A stretch of 16,736 nt of DNA from an uncultured bacterium (GCA_900553205.1 USCK01000022.1:1-16736); one strand, 5' to 3'. Numbered from the stretch's first letter, positions 7,651 to 15,752 are shown. Notes: generated by a model from the letters alone, not told the origin. A program made the numbers and translations.

Positions 7651-8127
7651 TTATGAACCTTCTCCAGGGGTTCTGATATTTTGAACATTGGCAATTGAGT
7701 AATATTTGCCATTTACTTTAATCTTTCCTGCACCATCAACAAAAGTTGCTTCTGTAACAGTACCTGTAATTGTTTCATCCGGTTTTTCTGTATCTGGAAC
7801 TATGTCTACTTCCTTACCAATTAAAGATAAAGTTTGACTAATACCACTATTTTGGGCAACATTATTTGACAAAGATTCCAATGCCTTTGATAAACTTGTC
7901 AAACCTTCATTCATTTGTGACATCTGCTCCAATGATGAATACTGCGCTAATTGAGATAACCATTGTTGATTATCTGTAGGCTCTGTAGGGTCTTGATTCT
8001 GCATTTGTTTTAACATCAAACTTAAAAACATATCTTTGTCTGATGTTGAAACTTTACTGTTAGAATTAGCCTTATTATAAGCCGTTTCATTTGTCATTGA
8101 AGTTATTGTACTACTAATTGTTGCCAT
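7651..8127 (-). CDS. flgD: Flagellar hook assembly (cap) protein FlgD
   Basis: FlgD caps the growing hook and is needed for FlgE polymerisation. The 158-residue product has the FlgD N-terminal signature at about 33-70: MFLSLMLKQMQNQDPTEP then NQQWLSQLAQYSSLEQM. The C-terminal part (about 105-158: LIGKEVDIVP, TGTVTEATFVDG, IKVNGKYYSIANVQNI) is a short beta-rich segment. The protein is nearer in size to the short Bacillus type than to enteric FlgD (over 220), so the large Ig-like cap domain is missing or reduced. It starts five bases after the fliK stop, with GAGG inside the end of fliK, so coupling is likely. A 75-base gap separates it from flgE. Confidence 0.93.
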   Translation of the reverse strand: MATISSTITSMTNETAYNKANSNSKVSTSDKDMFLSLMLKQMQNQDPTEPTDNQQWLSQLAQYSSLEQMSQMNEGLTSLSKALESLSNNVAQNSGISQTLSLIGKEVDIVPDTEKPDETITGTVTEATFVDGAGKIKVNGKYYSIANVQNIRTPGEGS

Positions 8128-8132
8128 TTTAT

Positions 8133-9995
8133 TTAGCCCTCTATTTCCTGTTCTTCATCGTTTTGAAACTTTGAGAACATTTTTTCAAATTCTTTTTCTT
8201 GTTCTTTATGTCGTTTCTCTTGTTCTTGCTTATTACCGCCATTACCTTCTTGCTCTGTATAATCCATATCAGCGTTATTTTCTGATTGAGAAACCTTTAC
8301 TGACATATCATTAACCTGAACTCCTTGTGCAGATAATGTGTCTTTAAGATTCGATAAATTACTGTCAAGAATATCCTTAACCGTTTGTGATGCTACTTGC
8401 AATTCTGCAGTTAATCCATCTTTTGTATTTATCAACTGAATAGAAACCTTACCTAATGATTCTGGATTCAAAACCATAGTCAATTTTGCATTACTTGTAC
8501 TATTCATCATTTGAAGTTTACTATGAATTTGTGCCAAAACATCTTCTTTTGAAATATTCACTTGATTACTTGCTGATGCTGTTGTTTGAGTCCCTACAGT
8601 TATTGATGATTGTTGAGAATGAATTTTGTGAACTGAAACAGTTTCCACAGTTTGCATATTATTAGTGTCTGCCTGAGTATCCACTGGTTCAACATCCTCA
8701 GAAACACTTGAAGTAAAGAAATTCTTTTTCAATTCTGATTTATCTTCAGCTTTTACATTATCATCTTGTGTTTCACCTTGAGCATTTTCATCTGATGAAC
8801 TATTATTTTCTTCCATTGTAGAATCTACATCATCAGCAACTGATTCAACATCTTGCAAATCACTAGAAGTATCAGAACCTACAGAATCACTTGCCAATTT
8901 ATTATCCTTATTAAGCTCTGTATCTACAACCAAATCCTCTGTAACTTCTGAAGATTCTGCAACAGTCATATCAACTGCCACTTCATTTGTTTGAAGTGAA
9001 GTATCCTTTAAAACGACATTTTTTGTATCCACATTCTTAATTTCTACATCAGGTTCTACAGTAACATCAGACCCTGTAGCAGTTTCTTTGTCCATCATAT
9101 ATTTAACGGCCTGTTCTGTTGAATCCATTAACGTAGAATCATCTGAAACATTTTCTATTTGTGAATCTGAAATATCTTCTATTGTTATATTCAAATCCTC
9201 AACCATTTTTTGTGATATCAAATCTTTTCCAACATTTTTTTCTGTATTTAATAAGTTAGCATCTTCTTTTGACAACAAATTATCAGAAACCTTTACCATT
9301 ACTGAATCTGTGTTATCAACATTTGCATCAATATTTGTATTAGATACCTGATTACCTACAACAGGAGTTGTTACATTAGCTAAATTTTCTGTAAGCTTTG
9401 ATGTATCAACCATATCTGGTACATCCTCTAAAGAATCTTCTTCAACAACTAAAGTATTTTCTACATCTTCAGTTTCAGAAACGGTTGTATCAACTATTTC
9501 TTCAACTGTCTCAACATTATCATCTACATTCACAGTCAAATCATCTAAACAAGCATACTTTGAAACCACATCTGATACAGAAACAACAATATCTTGATTA
9601 ACTGTTTCTTCTGTTTCGTCAACACTATTTGTAGTTTCACTGGTAGAATCCGAAACTTGTGTTTGGCTAATTATAGTAGAATTTGAACTACTTGCTGAGT
9701 TTGTATCAACAACAGTAGTATCTGTATCAACTGCATTTGTTTTTGTAGAAGTATCAACACTACTAGAATTATTACTAACTACAGAATTGTTATTCACAAC
9801 AGTTGTAGTGGTAGAAATATTAGCTACGGTATCATTTGAAGTAGCATTGTTTAATAAATCATTTTGTTTTGAGAAAGTTTTGTTTGCAACATCAAGCACA
9901 CTATCAAACTTTGCAACAGAACTATCAACATAACTGTTTTGAGTTGTTGCTAAGCTATCCAATATTAAACTGTTATTTGTTACTTGTTGTGCCAT
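8133..9995 (-). CDS. fliK: Flagellar hook-length control protein FliK (long acidic N-terminus)
   Basis: FliK measures the hook and switches the export gate from hook to filament substrates. Only the C-terminus is recognisable. The Flg_hook domain at about 490-570 includes AKLTMVLNPESLGKVSIQL, LTAELQVAS and LSAQGVQVNDMSV. A charged tail rich in K, E and Q follows (about 585-620). Residues 1 to about 470 are low in complexity and dominated by D, E, V, S, T and N, with almost no aromatic residues and one cysteine near KYACLDD. At 620 residues it is longer than Salmonella FliK (405). Its ATG abuts the fliJ stop (TAGATG), so coupling is likely. The position between fliJ and flgD matches the Firmicute-type order. 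The N-terminal region probably evolves freely as a disordered ruler. Confidence 0.88.
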   Translation of the reverse strand: MAQQVTNNSLILDSLATTQNSYVDSSVAKFDSVLDVANKTFSKQNDLLNNATSNDTVANISTTTTVVNNNSVVSNNSSSVDTSTKTNAVDTDTTVVDTNSASSSNSTIISQTQVSDSTSETTNSVDETEETVNQDIVVSVSDVVSKYACLDDLTVNVDDNVETVEEIVDTTVSETEDVENTLVVEEDSLEDVPDMVDTSKLTENLANVTTPVVGNQVSNTNIDANVDNTDSVMVKVSDNLLSKEDANLLNTEKNVGKDLISQKMVEDLNITIEDISDSQIENVSDDSTLMDSTEQAVKYMMDKETATGSDVTVEPDVEIKNVDTKNVVLKDTSLQTNEVAVDMTVAESSEVTEDLVVDTELNKDNKLASDSVGSDTSSDLQDVESVADDVDSTMEENNSSSDENAQGETQDDNVKAEDKSELKKNFFTSSVSEDVEPVDTQADTNNMQTVETVSVHKIHSQQSSITVGTQTTASASNQVNISKEDVLAQIHSKLQMMNSTSNAKLTMVLNPESLGKVSIQLINTKDGLTAELQVASQTVKDILDSNLSNLKDTLSAQGVQVNDMSVKVSQSENNADMDYTEQEGNGGNKQEQEKRHKEQEKEFEKMFSKFQNDEEQEIEG

Positions 9996-10439
9996 CTAGC
10001 TAACCTTGTATCTTGTTGTCACAATATCATCAATTTCTTTTGCAGCTTTTTCCTCAAATGCTTGATAATAGGCTTTTTCTTGTTTTTCTTTAAGTTTTTC
10101 AAGAACTTTTACCTTTTTATAAACCTCATTCAATTCAAGCTGTTTCATTCGCATGATATTTCTTGTATTTTGGATAACCATTCCTTGTTTTTTAGCCTCT
10201 GCCCCAAGTTTGATTAAGTAGCCGTTACTTCCGGAAATAGTCGTTATATCCAAAACCGGTGCGTTACAAATATCTTCCAGAGATGCCAAAACCTGTTCTG
10301 ATTGCGAATTTATTCTTTCTAATTCTTCAATCTGACTATTTAGGACTTTAACAATACTTGCCATTTCCTGTTGTTTCTTTTCCAGTTCCTTCTGCCTCAT
10401 TTCGAGAACAGCCTGAAGCCGAAACTTAAACTTTTTCAA
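9996..10439 (-). CDS. fliJ: Flagellar export protein FliJ
   Basis: FliJ is the cytoplasmic stalk/chaperone factor that links the FliI ATPase ring to the FlhA export gate. The 147 residues are of family length and almost entirely coiled coil, with the typical opening MKKFKFRLQAVLEMRQKELEKK and a basic, glutamate-rich heptad pattern to the end. A short non-helical dip lies at about 58-75 (NAPVLDITTISGSNG). The start is a TTG (10439-10437) with AGAGG seven bases upstream. No ATG is present near the family's N-terminus. It is the first gene of the minus-strand run, with fliI not adjacent, and the gap to the divergent acyltransferase is 143 bases. No strong promoter stands out for this operon. Confidence 0.85.
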   Translation of the reverse strand: MKKFKFRLQAVLEMRQKELEKKQQEMASIVKVLNSQIEELERINSQSEQVLASLEDICNAPVLDITTISGSNGYLIKLGAEAKKQGMVIQNTRNIMRMKQLELNEVYKKVKVLEKLKEKQEKAYYQAFEEKAAKEIDDIVTTRYKVS

Positions 10440-10547
10440 ATTTTGACCTCTCTCCAGTGATATATGAGTACCACATTGTTAATTTACATCATTGAGGGGG
10501 ACAACTACATCATACACACAGAGGATATTTTAACTAAAACGCTAAAG

Positions 10548-10576
10548 TTGCTAATAAACAAATATTGTAGTAGAAT
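10548..10576 (+). promoter_or_regulatory. Promoter of the acyltransferase operon, with predicted start at the ATG
   Basis: TTGCTA (10548-10553), a 17-base spacer and TAGAAT (10571-10576) are followed by six bases and then the ATG at 10583. The usual start site, seven bases after the -10, would be the A of the ATG. No ribosome binding site precedes the ATG. Confidence 0.45.
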
Positions 10577-10582
10577 CAACTT

Positions 10583-11266
10583 ATGGTTAGATTTTTACAG
10601 AATTTAGACAGAGAGAAAATATCTGACGCAATATACAAGATATTTAAGATTCAAGAGCTTTTTACGGATATCCAAAATGTTGATTATCCTGAGAATGTAG
10701 GTTCTTGCGTATATGCGATGTGGCACGCTCATCAGTGCTGTGTACACGGATTCCCTAGCAGAAGCAAAGTGAATATAATGATTAGCCGTTCAAGAGATGG
10801 CGAAATTATCGCAAAAGTTTGTGAAAAATGGGGATTTAAAGTAGTTAGAGGCTCTAAAGGTAAAAAGGGTAGCACAGAAGCTACACTCCAAATGATTAAT
10901 GAGCTAAAACATGGCAACTACGGTGCGATAATGGTTGACGGCCCTCACGGCCCTGCAAAAGTTTGCAAAGATGGTGTTGTAAAAATTGCCAAACTATCAG
11001 GGAAACCTATTGTACCTGTTTTTTGGTATTCACCAAACCCAACATTTTTAAAATTTCCTACTTGGGACAAATTCAGAATCCCGTTTTTCTCAACACATCT
11101 GATTAATCTTTATGGTGAACCTATTTATGTTGACAAAAATAATACAGATGAGCAAGATGAACAAGTAAGACTTAAAGTTGAAAAAGCATTAGAAGAACTT
11201 GAAAAACAAGCTCCTCAAAGATATAAAGAGGTATTCAGATTCGGTATATGGAAAAAGAAAAGATAA
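10583..11266 (+). CDS. DUF374 family lysophospholipid acyltransferase-like protein
   Basis: This 227-residue protein belongs to the DUF374/LpxL-related acyltransferases thought to act on lipid A or other membrane lipids. The conserved order is present: MWHAH (46-50, with the putative catalytic His), MISRSRDGE (66-74), VVRGSKGKKGS (88-97), MVDGPHGPA (117-125) and a KLSGKPIVPVFW segment (137-148). Unlike many members it has no obvious N-terminal membrane helix. Upstream truncation is unlikely because two in-frame TAG codons lie 7-12 bases before the ATG. The gene appears leaderless. It overlaps the next gene by 19 bases. An acyltransferase of this type suggests an outer membrane, but the exact lipid is not determinable. 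Confidence 0.85.
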   Translation: MVRFLQNLDREKISDAIYKIFKIQELFTDIQNVDYPENVGSCVYAMWHAHQCCVHGFPSRSKVNIMISRSRDGEIIAKVCEKWGFKVVRGSKGKKGSTEATLQMINELKHGNYGAIMVDGPHGPAKVCKDGVVKIAKLSGKPIVPVFWYSPNPTFLKFPTWDKFRIPFFSTHLINLYGEPIYVDKNNTDEQDEQVRLKVEKALEELEKQAPQRYKEVFRFGIWKKKR

Positions 11267-12063
11267 ATATTACTGCAATCCAAATGGAATCTATAATTGC
11301 AGATAAACAAGCTAATTTTGATAAAATAAAAAAACTATTTAAAGAAAACATAAAACCCAACACTGATATTGTTGTTCTACCTGAACTATGGAATGTTGGT
11401 TGGGCTTGCGACAAATTTATTGACGCATCAGAAGAAATCGAAACAAGCGAAACTATCAGCCTGTTATCGGAACTTGCGCAAAAATACAATGTTAATATAC
11501 TTGGTGGCAGTTTTGTCAATAAGGTTAATGACAAATACTACAACACTTGTCCTGTTATCAACAGAGCAGGGAAATTGGTTGCAACATATAACAAAAATCA
11601 CTTGTATTCTTATTATGACGATAGCGAAGGTACATACATAACTCGAGGCGATAACCCTGTTATAGTTAATTTAGAAGGTATAAAAATCGGGCTGACAATT
11701 TGCTATGATATCAGATTCCCTGAAATATACAGAGCATACAGAAAAGCAAATGCAGATATCTTGGTTAATATGGCTGCTTGGCCACTATCAAGAGCTATAC
11801 ACTGGGATTCGCTTACTCAAGCAAGAGCCGTTGAAAACCAAACCTATATGATAGCTTTAACCCAAACAGGAACACTACCTACAGGTGCAAAAAACCTTGG
11901 TCATTCTCTGATTTATGATTATAGTGGAAATATACTTGATGAGATTAACACCAATGAAGGTGGAATATCAGCAACAATAAATCTTAACGAAATGTATGAT
12001 TTTAGAGATAAATGTACTGTATTAAAAGATATACAGGAAAGCTACGAGGTTATCTATGAATAA
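11248..12063 (+). CDS. Carbon-nitrogen hydrolase (nitrilase superfamily, omega-amidase-like)
   Basis: This cytoplasmic amidase has the E-K-C triad: E46 (VVLPELWNVGW), K116 (ATYNKNHLY) and C152 (LTICYDIRFPEIYRAY). The 271-residue length, the CYDIRFPE nucleophile block and the SEGTYITRGD segment fit the Nit2/YafV omega-amidase branch. That branch hydrolyses alpha-ketoglutaramate or related amides and serves in metabolite repair. The substrate is inferred from subfamily resemblance only. The ATG lies 19 bases inside the end of the acyltransferase gene. The 3' end overlaps the carboxypeptidase start by eight bases (ATGAATAA). It is therefore made from a coupled envelope operon, although an envelope role for the amidase itself is not shown. 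Confidence 0.9.
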   Translation: MEKEKINITAIQMESIIADKQANFDKIKKLFKENIKPNTDIVVLPELWNVGWACDKFIDASEEIETSETISLLSELAQKYNVNILGGSFVNKVNDKYYNTCPVINRAGKLVATYNKNHLYSYYDDSEGTYITRGDNPVIVNLEGIKIGLTICYDIRFPEIYRAYRKANADILVNMAAWPLSRAIHWDSLTQARAVENQTYMIALTQTGTLPTGAKNLGHSLIYDYSGNILDEINTNEGGISATINLNEMYDFRDKCTVLKDIQESYEVIYE

Positions 12064-13390
12064 AAAATTAGGAATACTTGCCGTACTCATTTCTGTAATG
12101 AGTGCAAATCTATGTTTTGCAAAAGGTTTGTCCGACGAGCTTAATAGCACTATTTCTAATTCAAATATAAAAAAAGGTTGTATTTCTATATCTGTAAAAT
12201 CACTTGAGAATAAAAAAACAGTATATGAACTAAACCAAACAGTACCGATGCCTCCTGCATCTATACAAAAACTTACGACAACTCTGCCTGCAGTAAAAGA
12301 ACTGGGTGAAGATTATAAATTTCAAACAAAATTGTATAAAGACAAAACAGGAAATTACTTGATAGTACTCGGTGCTGATCCTTATTTGCAATCAAAAGAC
12401 CTAAAAACTCTTACACGCAAAATGCCTGCAGAAGTAAAATCAATATCCATTGATGATACAATTATTGACAAGTTGGAATGGGGCGAAGGTTGGCAATGGG
12501 ACGACGACATAAACCCATTAATGCCTAAGTTTAGTGCATATAATCTTGATAGAAACACAATAAAGGTTTATATAGAACCGACAATGCAAGATGCACCTGC
12601 AAATATTATATTTGACAAGGATTATCCTATGTCTTTTATCAACAAGGTTCTTACAGGAGATTCAACATCATACAATATCGAAAAGAAAAGTTATGAAGCT
12701 CCTGATATTATAACTGCAGAAGGAACGGTTAATAAAACTGCAACCGTTTATATACCTGTAAACAGCCCTAAAAAATATTTCAAACTCAGATTGGCAGATG
12801 CGCTGATTGATAACGAAAAAAGCAATAACGGTGTGTTCTACAACAAAAAATTAACAAAGGATTATTATCTTGTTGATTATATTTGTCACGACATTAAACA
12901 AGCAGAAAGTGATATCCTAAAAAACAGTGATAACTATGTTGCAGAAACAGTATTTAAGTTAGCAGGTGGTAAATACAAACATTCAACAGGAAGTTTTGAA
13001 GCAGGCAAAGAAATGTTTGATAATTATTGCAAAAAAGTAAATCTTGACAACTCTCAAATAAATATTGTTGATGCAAGCGGCGTATCTAAAAATAATTTGA
13101 TGATATCAGATTTTATGACCGATTTTCTTATTATAAACAGACAAGAACTTGAGCCGATGATGGCAACATCAGGAGAAGGGACTTTGACTGACAGACTTTT
13201 GTATCTGAAAGGAAATCTGAAAGCCAAAACAGGTACTCTGTCTAATATCAGCACATTAACAGGATACATCGCAACTCAAAACGGTCACAAATACGCATTT
13301 TGTATAATGATACATGATTCAAAATCGGCACCTAAGAATAAGAAACTATTAGAGGATAACATAATCAAAACATTGTATCTGAAAGGCTAG
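12056..13390 (+). CDS. dacB: D-alanyl-D-alanine carboxypeptidase/endopeptidase, PBP4 family (peptidase S13)
   Basis: This periplasmic penicillin-binding protein trims or cleaves peptidoglycan peptide cross-links. It starts with a signal peptide (about 1-22, hydrophobic stretch then NLCFA). The three active-site motifs are S69-x-x-K72 (PPASIQKL), S344-K-N346 (DASGVSKNN) and K391-T-G393 (AKTGTLS). SDNYVAETVFK (291-301) and EGTLTDRL (374-381) are further family blocks. The 444 residues include the long insert between SxxK and SxN typical of class C PBPs. The start overlaps the upstream stop by eight bases, with GAGG eight bases before it. The gene ends at 13390, one base from the convergent neighbour, with no hairpin between. 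It contains no obvious lipobox. Confidence 0.92.
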   Translation: MNKKLGILAVLISVMSANLCFAKGLSDELNSTISNSNIKKGCISISVKSLENKKTVYELNQTVPMPPASIQKLTTTLPAVKELGEDYKFQTKLYKDKTGNYLIVLGADPYLQSKDLKTLTRKMPAEVKSISIDDTIIDKLEWGEGWQWDDDINPLMPKFSAYNLDRNTIKVYIEPTMQDAPANIIFDKDYPMSFINKVLTGDSTSYNIEKKSYEAPDIITAEGTVNKTATVYIPVNSPKKYFKLRLADALIDNEKSNNGVFYNKKLTKDYYLVDYICHDIKQAESDILKNSDNYVAETVFKLAGGKYKHSTGSFEAGKEMFDNYCKKVNLDNSQINIVDASGVSKNNLMISDFMTDFLIINRQELEPMMATSGEGTLTDRLLYLKGNLKAKTGTLSNISTLTGYIATQNGHKYAFCIMIHDSKSAPKNKKLLEDNIIKTLYLKG

Positions 13391-13391
13391 A

Positions 13392-14675
13392 CTATTTTAT
13401 TTTTATAATGTCCTTCATATATTCAGGGTTCAAGATATGAAGTTTAATAGACTTCAATATTCTTCTTGGCAAAGAGCGCTCTTGTTTACTATAGAATTCA
13501 GGGAACATTTGAGCATCCTTACATTTTGCATTTAGTTTTTCAAATTTATACTTTATGATTGCCAAAGGATTTTTTGAAGTTGGTTGCTTAACAGAGTTTT
13601 CACCATATTGATTTAGTGGGTCTAACATCTTATTAAAAATAGCATTTTCAAGTTTTTTATCTTCGGGAGCTTTAACTTTTGTCCCCAAATATTTATTAGA
13701 AAGATTAGTCATCGCATACATAAATCGTTCTACAGAAGTTCCTTTTGTTTCTTCAGGAACTTTTAAACCGTTTTTCTTGATGTGAACAGCCCAGTCGGCA
13801 AGATGATGGAAGTTTATACCACTGCCAATAAAATGGGTCATTGAATGATATGCAAGAAATACCGTGTTAAATTCCTTTGAAGGTGTTAAAATCTTTGTAC
13901 CCATTGGCAGAGTTTGTTCTGTTGGTTTTAGGTGCTCCAACAAATAATTATTGATTTTTAACGCATCAGGCACACAAAGATATCTGTTTTTAACATCAAC
14001 AAATGTTCTGTGGTTTTCGATAGGCATTCCACGATATTCAAACTCACTGTGTTTTGGATTAGTTTTTTTAATATCGATACCTTGCTTTTCAAAAATTTCA
14101 TCAAAAACATTGGTCATATTATTTTCCGGTTCAGAAAAATCAGTACCATGCTTGAAGGTAAACACATCTATATCACCACCGAAACGTCTTTGTGGGTTCG
14201 GATAGTTTAGAGAAAAGCCTATTCCTTTTATAGGTACAACATCAATACCTTTTTTAGCTGAGATATCCATAACCTCGCCTAATACTCGCTCTTGTTTCAT
14301 GTGATAGCGCTTTGCATACATATCTGTCTCTTGCATAGCCTCTATAACTTCTTTTGGAGCATTTATTTCAGGTGATTTTTCTAAACCTTCCAACAGCATT
14401 GGAGTTACTGCGTTGTCATGCCCCAAGTTGTACATTCTAACCCAGTCTTCATCAGTACGTCCTTTGAATAACTCTGCATTTGCTTTTGTATCATCATTCA
14501 AGCCACATTTCAAAAGTGACAACAACATCTTTGACGGAATATAATCAGGATTCTTCATTTCAGAAACTTGTTGTATTGAATTGATAGTTTTGGATTCTAT
14601 CGGTTTTGAAACATTCTTTTTGATTGTTTGAGTATGATTTACTGTTGATAAAAATATTGGGGATAAGTTGTTCAT
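13392..14675 (-). CDS. Nucleotidyltransferase-fold protein (NTP_transf_5/PF14907-like)
   Basis: This 427-residue protein resembles the uncharacterised nucleotidyltransferase family PF14907. VVPIKGIGFSLNYP (146-159) precedes the metal-binding GGDIDVF (D168, D170), and HRTFVDVKN supplies a plausible third acid, D227. A later helical block, AYHSMTHFIGSGINFHHLADWAVHI, falls at about 275-299 and matches the family's H...H..DWA region. About 45 polar residues precede the conserved part, and the last 70 are basic. No signal peptide or membrane helix is seen. Members occur in exopolysaccharide, lasso-peptide and unknown loci, so substrate and product are open. It has GGAG nine bases before the ATG. 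It lies downstream of the flagellin terminator and converges on dacB. A link to flagellin modification is possible but unsupported. Confidence 0.75.
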   Translation of the reverse strand: MNNLSPIFLSTVNHTQTIKKNVSKPIESKTINSIQQVSEMKNPDYIPSKMLLSLLKCGLNDDTKANAELFKGRTDEDWVRMYNLGHDNAVTPMLLEGLEKSPEINAPKEVIEAMQETDMYAKRYHMKQERVLGEVMDISAKKGIDVVPIKGIGFSLNYPNPQRRFGGDIDVFTFKHGTDFSEPENNMTNVFDEIFEKQGIDIKKTNPKHSEFEYRGMPIENHRTFVDVKNRYLCVPDALKINNYLLEHLKPTEQTLPMGTKILTPSKEFNTVFLAYHSMTHFIGSGINFHHLADWAVHIKKNGLKVPEETKGTSVERFMYAMTNLSNKYLGTKVKAPEDKKLENAIFNKMLDPLNQYGENSVKQPTSKNPLAIIKYKFEKLNAKCKDAQMFPEFYSKQERSLPRRILKSIKLHILNPEYMKDIIKIK

Positions 14676-14734
14676 TGAAAAACTCCTTCAATTAGTTATA
14701 AATCCCCTAAAAATATTTTTTGCCATTTAAACAA

Positions 14735-14762
14735 AATAAAAAGTGCGAAATCATTTTCGCAC
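14735..14762 (-). terminator. Intrinsic terminator of the flagellin gene
   Basis: On the minus strand GTGCGAAA (14762-14755), an ATGA loop and TTTCGCAC (14750-14743) are followed by TTTTTATTTTG. It begins about 37 bases past the flagellin stop and insulates it from the downstream nucleotidyltransferase gene. Confidence 0.88.
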
Positions 14763-14799
14763 ATATTCAATCAACAACTATATTTTTTTACAAACTCAT

Positions 14800-15651
14800 C
14801 TATATCAAATTAAGAGCAATAGATGGAGTTTGGTTTGCAGTAGCTAACAATGAAGCAGATGCTTGTTGCAAAATTTGAGCTTTAATATAAGCAGAAGATT
14901 CAGTAGCAACATCAGCATCTTTTATTGTAGAAAGTGATGATGTAACATTTGAATACTGAACATCAAGAGCATCAGAAGCAGAATCAAGTCTGTTTTGCAT
15001 AGCCCCTATAGCAGTTTGGCGAGTAGTCAATGTATTCAAGGCTTTGTCAATTGCGTTCAATGCCGTACCATAATTTGTACCACCTGCAGTATAATAACCT
15101 AGGAATGTTGCATCAGCAACCTGTGTTAATGTTGCACTTTTTGAATCTGCAAATAATGTTGCATCAAGTGTTAATCTACTGTTTGCCGTAGAATCAACAC
15201 CAACTTGAAGAACAACACCACCAGTTTTAGAGCCATTCATAAGTTTTACACCATTGAACTCAGCGCTTGCAGCTATTCTATCAATTTCAGCCATACGAGC
15301 AGTAACTTCTGCCTTAATAGCATCAATAGAATCTGAACCATAAGTACCGTTTGCAGCTTCTTCTGTCAAATCTCTAATACGTTGATAGTGAGTAAGTAAC
15401 AAATCATTATTACTTTCTAAAGTTGATAACATGCTTGAACCTATTGCCACGTTATCTTGAGCAACACTAATTGAGCCGAGAGTTGTTTCCATCTTTGTCG
15501 CCACAGCATATCCTGCCGCATCATCTCTTGCAGAATTAATTTTGTAACCCGTTGTCATTCTCTCAATAGCTTGATTCAATGATTTTGTTGCAGAATCAAG
15601 GTTCTTTTGAACAATCAACGATCCCAAATTTGTATTGATAGTTAGAGCCAT
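14800..15651 (-). CDS. fliC: Flagellin
   Basis: This is the filament subunit, exported through the flagellar apparatus. The 283 residues form a short flagellin with intact D0/D1 ends: MALTINTNLGSLIVQKNL at the N-terminus, MTTGYKINSARDDAAGYAV (32-50), and at the C-terminus RLDSASDALDVQYSNV with IKDADVATESSAYIKAQIL. The variable middle (about 140-200) is brief and rich in T, S, A and G, so there is no large surface domain. The D1 helix has QRIRDL (90-95) and E115, matching the Q89, R90, L94 and E114 positions of Salmonella flagellin that contact TLR5. The start ATG has AAAGGAG nine bases upstream. The gene has its own promoter and terminator, so it is monocistronic. The name hag would fit equally well. 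No further flagellin copy is in the window. Confidence 0.96.
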   Translation of the reverse strand: MALTINTNLGSLIVQKNLDSATKSLNQAIERMTTGYKINSARDDAAGYAVATKMETTLGSISVAQDNVAIGSSMLSTLESNNDLLLTHYQRIRDLTEEAANGTYGSDSIDAIKAEVTARMAEIDRIAASAEFNGVKLMNGSKTGGVVLQVGVDSTANSRLTLDATLFADSKSATLTQVADATFLGYYTAGGTNYGTALNAIDKALNTLTTRQTAIGAMQNRLDSASDALDVQYSNVTSSLSTIKDADVATESSAYIKAQILQQASASLLATANQTPSIALNLI

Positions 15652-15674
15652 GGATATTAACTCCTTTCAAGATT

Positions 15675-15693
15675 AAGTATTTAAAAAATACTT
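15675..15693 (-). other. Hairpin in the flagellin leader
   Basis: AAGTATTT and AAATACTT form a perfect eight-pair AT-rich stem with a three-base loop, ending just before the AAAGGAG ribosome site (15667-15661). It could modulate translation or mRNA stability. The stem is weak. Confidence 0.4.
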
Positions 15694-15752
15694 TAAAAAC
15701 AACCTCGTTTTATAAAATGACGATACAATCCTTAGATTACTCTTATATATTT

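Noticed and set aside
9088..9601. Plus-strand frames opposite fliK
   Set aside because: They are shadows of the biased, repetitive fliK codons and have low-complexity translations.
8585..9995. DNA repeat array or CRISPR-like pattern in the fliK 5' half
   Set aside because: The repetitive look comes from D/V/S/T codons; there are no exact direct repeats with regular spacing.
10440..10582. Sigma28-like promoter for fliJ (TAAA then CATATAT)
   Set aside because: The downstream box matches only partly and AT-rich sequence gives such matches easily; too weak to list.
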